Source: Chlamydiota bacterium
GTDB taxonomy: Bacteria > Chlamydiota > Chlamydiia > Chlamydiales > JAJFMK01
Length of the DNA stretch: 7,230 nucleotides
NCBI GenBank assembly: GCA_021772215.1
Contig: JAJFMK010000059.1
Span: 1 to 7,230, forward strand
Direction of reading: 5' to 3'
Of this stretch, positions 5,204 through 7,230 are shown piece after piece. The number at the start of each line of letters is the position of its first letter. Position 1 is the stretch's first letter. A program made the translations under genes and the position numbers. Under the pieces are notes generated by a model that had not been told where the DNA came from, did not search any database, and saw only the letters and a program-made list of their open reading frames with translations.

Positions 5204-7230
5204 AAAAGAGATCAAATTAAAAGTTGAGGGGATGCACTGCATATCCTGTGTCTCATCTATTGAAGAGGCACTCAAAGAACTTGCTGGAGTGAGTGAAGTC
5301 TCTTTGGATTTTAGCAGCTCCATCGCCTATGTCGTCTACGACGATGATCGTTTGGGGCAAAAAGAGATCTTAAAGAGGGTGAGCGACGCCGGCTATAATG
5401 CGGAGGTGTTGACCAAGGAGCTTTTAGAGCGCTCCAGTGCGATTCCCTCACTTTTCATGGATCCCTCCTTCCTCTCATTTCTTCTCGCCGCGCTTTTGAC
5501 GATCCCCTTGATGGTCCATATGTTTGCAACTCTCTTGGGGTTGCAGATCACAGTCTCTCCCTTAATGCAGCTCCTATTAGCCTCTATAGTTCAGTTTTGG
5601 TCGGGCCGCAGCTTCTATCGCGGCTCCTACTTTGCTCTTAAGGCGAAAGCGCCCAATATGGATCTTCTGATCGCTGTCGGAACGACGACAGCCTACCTCT
5701 ACAGTTTCGTTGTTGTCCTCTTCGGACTCGACCTGCCTCTCTATTTTGAGACCAGCGCAGCGATCATTACCATTGTCCTTTTAGGGCGATGGATTGAAGG
5801 GTCGACAAAGCATAAGGCGACAGAAATGATTGAGAAGCTTCTGCTTTTGGTGCCGAAGAGAGTGCAGGTGGAAAGAGAGGGGCGGCTCCAAGAGGTGGAT
5901 CCCGATGATCTTAAGGTGGGAGAGATCTTCTATGTCCGTCCAGGCGAAAACGTGGCTGTGGATGGGAAAGTTTTAGAGGGTGAGTCGAGTGTCGACGAGG
6001 CGCTCTTGACCGGAGAGTCCCTTCCTGTGTCGAAAGAGGTCAACTCCTTGATCTATTCAGGAAGCGTCAACCAGCAGGGGCTTTTAAAGGCGCAGGCGCT
6101 TCGTGTGGGAGAGGAAACAACTCTTGCAAAAATTGTTCAGCTTGTTGAGAGACTCCACCTATCAAAAGCGCCGATCCAGAGGCTCGCCGATCAGGTTAGT
6201 GCTCTCTTCGTTCCGCTGGTTCTTCTTGTCGGCCTTGTAACGTTAATCTCCTGGTGGGTCATCGACGGCTCCTTCACAGAAGGGTTGATTGCTGCTGTGG
6301 CGACGATTGTTGTTGCCTGCCCTTGCGCTTTGGGAATTGCGACGCCGCTGGCAATCTTAGTTGCCAGTGGTAAGGGAGCGGAGCTTGGACTCATTTTTCA
6401 AAATGCGACGGCCATAGAGACCTGTGCTAAAAGTTCTGTGATGATCTTTGATAAGACCGGGACGTTGACCATCGGTAAACCGGAAGTCACTGAGAAGATC
6501 CTCTTTGGAGCGACGACGGAGAGTGAGGCCATTCAGACAGCGGTTTCGCTGGAGGCCTTTTCCAGCCATCCCCTAGCATCGAGTATTTTGTCTTTGGCAA
6601 AAGAGAGAGGTATCGAGAGGGAGCCGGTCAGCGGCTTTCACTCCATCTCTGGTAAAGGTGTCGAGGGAATAAAGCGTGGCAAGCTCTACCATCTCGGCTC
6701 AAGGCGCTACGCGGAGGAATTGGGGTGTGAAATACCCACAAAACTCGATTCGGAGCGGCCCGGAAGTGAGCTCATTCTCTTTAGTGAGAAAAAGGTGTTG
6801 GCTGCCTTCTACGTGAGTGACCCTTTACGTAGTAATAGCAAAGAGGTAGTTGAGGCGTTAAAGGAAAAAGATATCGAGGTTTTAATGATCAGTGGCGATT
6901 CCAAGGCGCATGTTGAGTCTGTAGCGAAGGCTGTGGGGATTGAGCACTACCTCTATGAGGTTCTCCCTGAAAAAAAGGTAGATCAGGTGATGCATCATCG
7001 CGAGCGAGGAAAGATTTTGGCAATGTGTGGGGATGGAATCAACGACGCTCCCGCTCTGGCGGCTGCCGATATCGGCTTTTCGATCGGCTCAGGAAGCGAC
7101 ATAGCGATTGCTGCCTCTGATGTGACATTGATCCACAATGACCTGATGGGTGTCGTCGATGCGATAGAGCTTTCGCAAGAGACGATCCGCAAGATCAAAC
7201 AGAACCTCTTCTTAGCATTCTCATACAACA
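5196..7230 (+). CDS. copA: P1B-type copper-transporting ATPase, cut at right edge
   Basis: This is an inner-membrane heavy-metal pump, most likely for Cu(I) export. The open frame gives 678 residues without a stop. It has one N-terminal HMA domain (about 3-70) with the metal motif GMHCISC (12-18). Four hydrophobic segments follow (about 88-195), then the actuator loop with TGES (272-275), two more segments with the CPC site (375-377), DKTGT with phosphorylated D419, the HP motif (458-459) and GDGIND (612-617). The visible part ends in the seventh membrane segment at FSYN. A YN there, together with CPC, is typical of copper (P1B-1) rather than zinc pumps. The last 60-100 residues, including the TM8 motif that would settle the metal, lie outside the window. 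ATG 5196 lies inside the parB end, and GGAG at 5183-5186 sits 9 nt upstream. No chaperone or metal regulator is visible nearby. Confidence 0.95.
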   Translation, partial: MVKKEIKLKVEGMHCISCVSSIEEALKELAGVSEVSLDFSSSIAYVVYDDDRLGQKEILKRVSDAGYNAEVLTKELLERSSAIPSLFMDPSFLSFLLAALLTIPLMVHMFATLLGLQITVSPLMQLLLASIVQFWSGRSFYRGSYFALKAKAPNMDLLIAVGTTTAYLYSFVVVLFGLDLPLYFETSAAIITIVLLGRWIEGSTKHKATEMIEKLLLLVPKRVQVEREGRLQEVDPDDLKVGEIFYVRPGENVAVDGKVLEGESSVDEALLTGESLPVSKEVNSLIYSGSVNQQGLLKAQALRVGEETTLAKIVQLVERLHLSKAPIQRLADQVSALFVPLVLLVGLVTLISWWVIDGSFTEGLIAAVATIVVACPCALGIATPLAILVASGKGAELGLIFQNATAIETCAKSSVMIFDKTGTLTIGKPEVTEKILFGATTESEAIQTAVSLEAFSSHPLASSILSLAKERGIEREPVSGFHSISGKGVEGIKRGKLYHLGSRRYAEELGCEIPTKLDSERPGSELILFSEKKVLAAFYVSDPLRSNSKEVVEALKEKDIEVLMISGDSKAHVESVAKAVGIEHYLYEVLPEKKVDQVMHHRERGKILAMCGDGINDAPALAAADIGFSIGSGSDIAIAASDVTLIHNDLMGVVDAIELSQETIRKIKQNLFLAFSYN

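Noticed and set aside
6995..7228. 77-codon minus-strand open frame at the right edge
   Set aside because: It is antisense to the GDGIND region of the copper ATPase, whose frame is fully conserved there.

Overview
The window most likely comes from a member of the Chlamydiota, probably an environmental lineage rather than Chlamydia itself. The main evidence is the minus-strand topoisomerase I gene. Its product ends in a SWIB/MDM2-type domain joined by a lysine-rich linker, a fusion I know from chlamydial TopA. Base composition is moderate and coding density is high, with several stop/start overlaps and some GTG and TTG starts. The species cannot be fixed from this sequence alone.

Layout from left to right. 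(1) A short unresolved flank (1-94). (2) A two-gene plus-strand unit: an RdgB/HAM1 inosine/xanthosine triphosphate pyrophosphatase (95-700) and a YacP/Rae1-like NYN-domain protein (697-1170), overlapping by GTGA. (3) topA with its C-terminal SWIB domain on the minus strand (1175-3766), convergent with the NYN gene and separated from it by only 4 bp. (4) A 657-bp stretch between topA and parB (3767-4423) that is not empty. It holds the topA promoter, a strong minus-strand intrinsic terminator, two small overlapping minus-strand ORFs of 73 and 47 codons joined by TGATG, and a divergent control region with candidate promoters. (5) A plus-strand pair: a ParB-family protein with a TTG start (4424-5203), overlapped by 8 nt by a P1B-type copper-transporting ATPase (5196 to beyond 7230), which the window cuts at its right edge.

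Functionally, RdgB keeps deaminated purines out of nucleic acid, the NYN protein is a predicted RNase, TopA-SWIB relaxes negative supercoils, and ParB is a chromosome-partition protein. These are nucleic-acid housekeeping functions. The copper ATPase is the outsider, yet the overlap ties its translation to parB. The least explained part is the small two-ORF minus-strand cassette at 3890-4254. It resembles nothing I can name, has its own terminator, and carries a run of seven T at the junction, where a -1 slip would fuse the two ORFs into one protein of about 120 residues.
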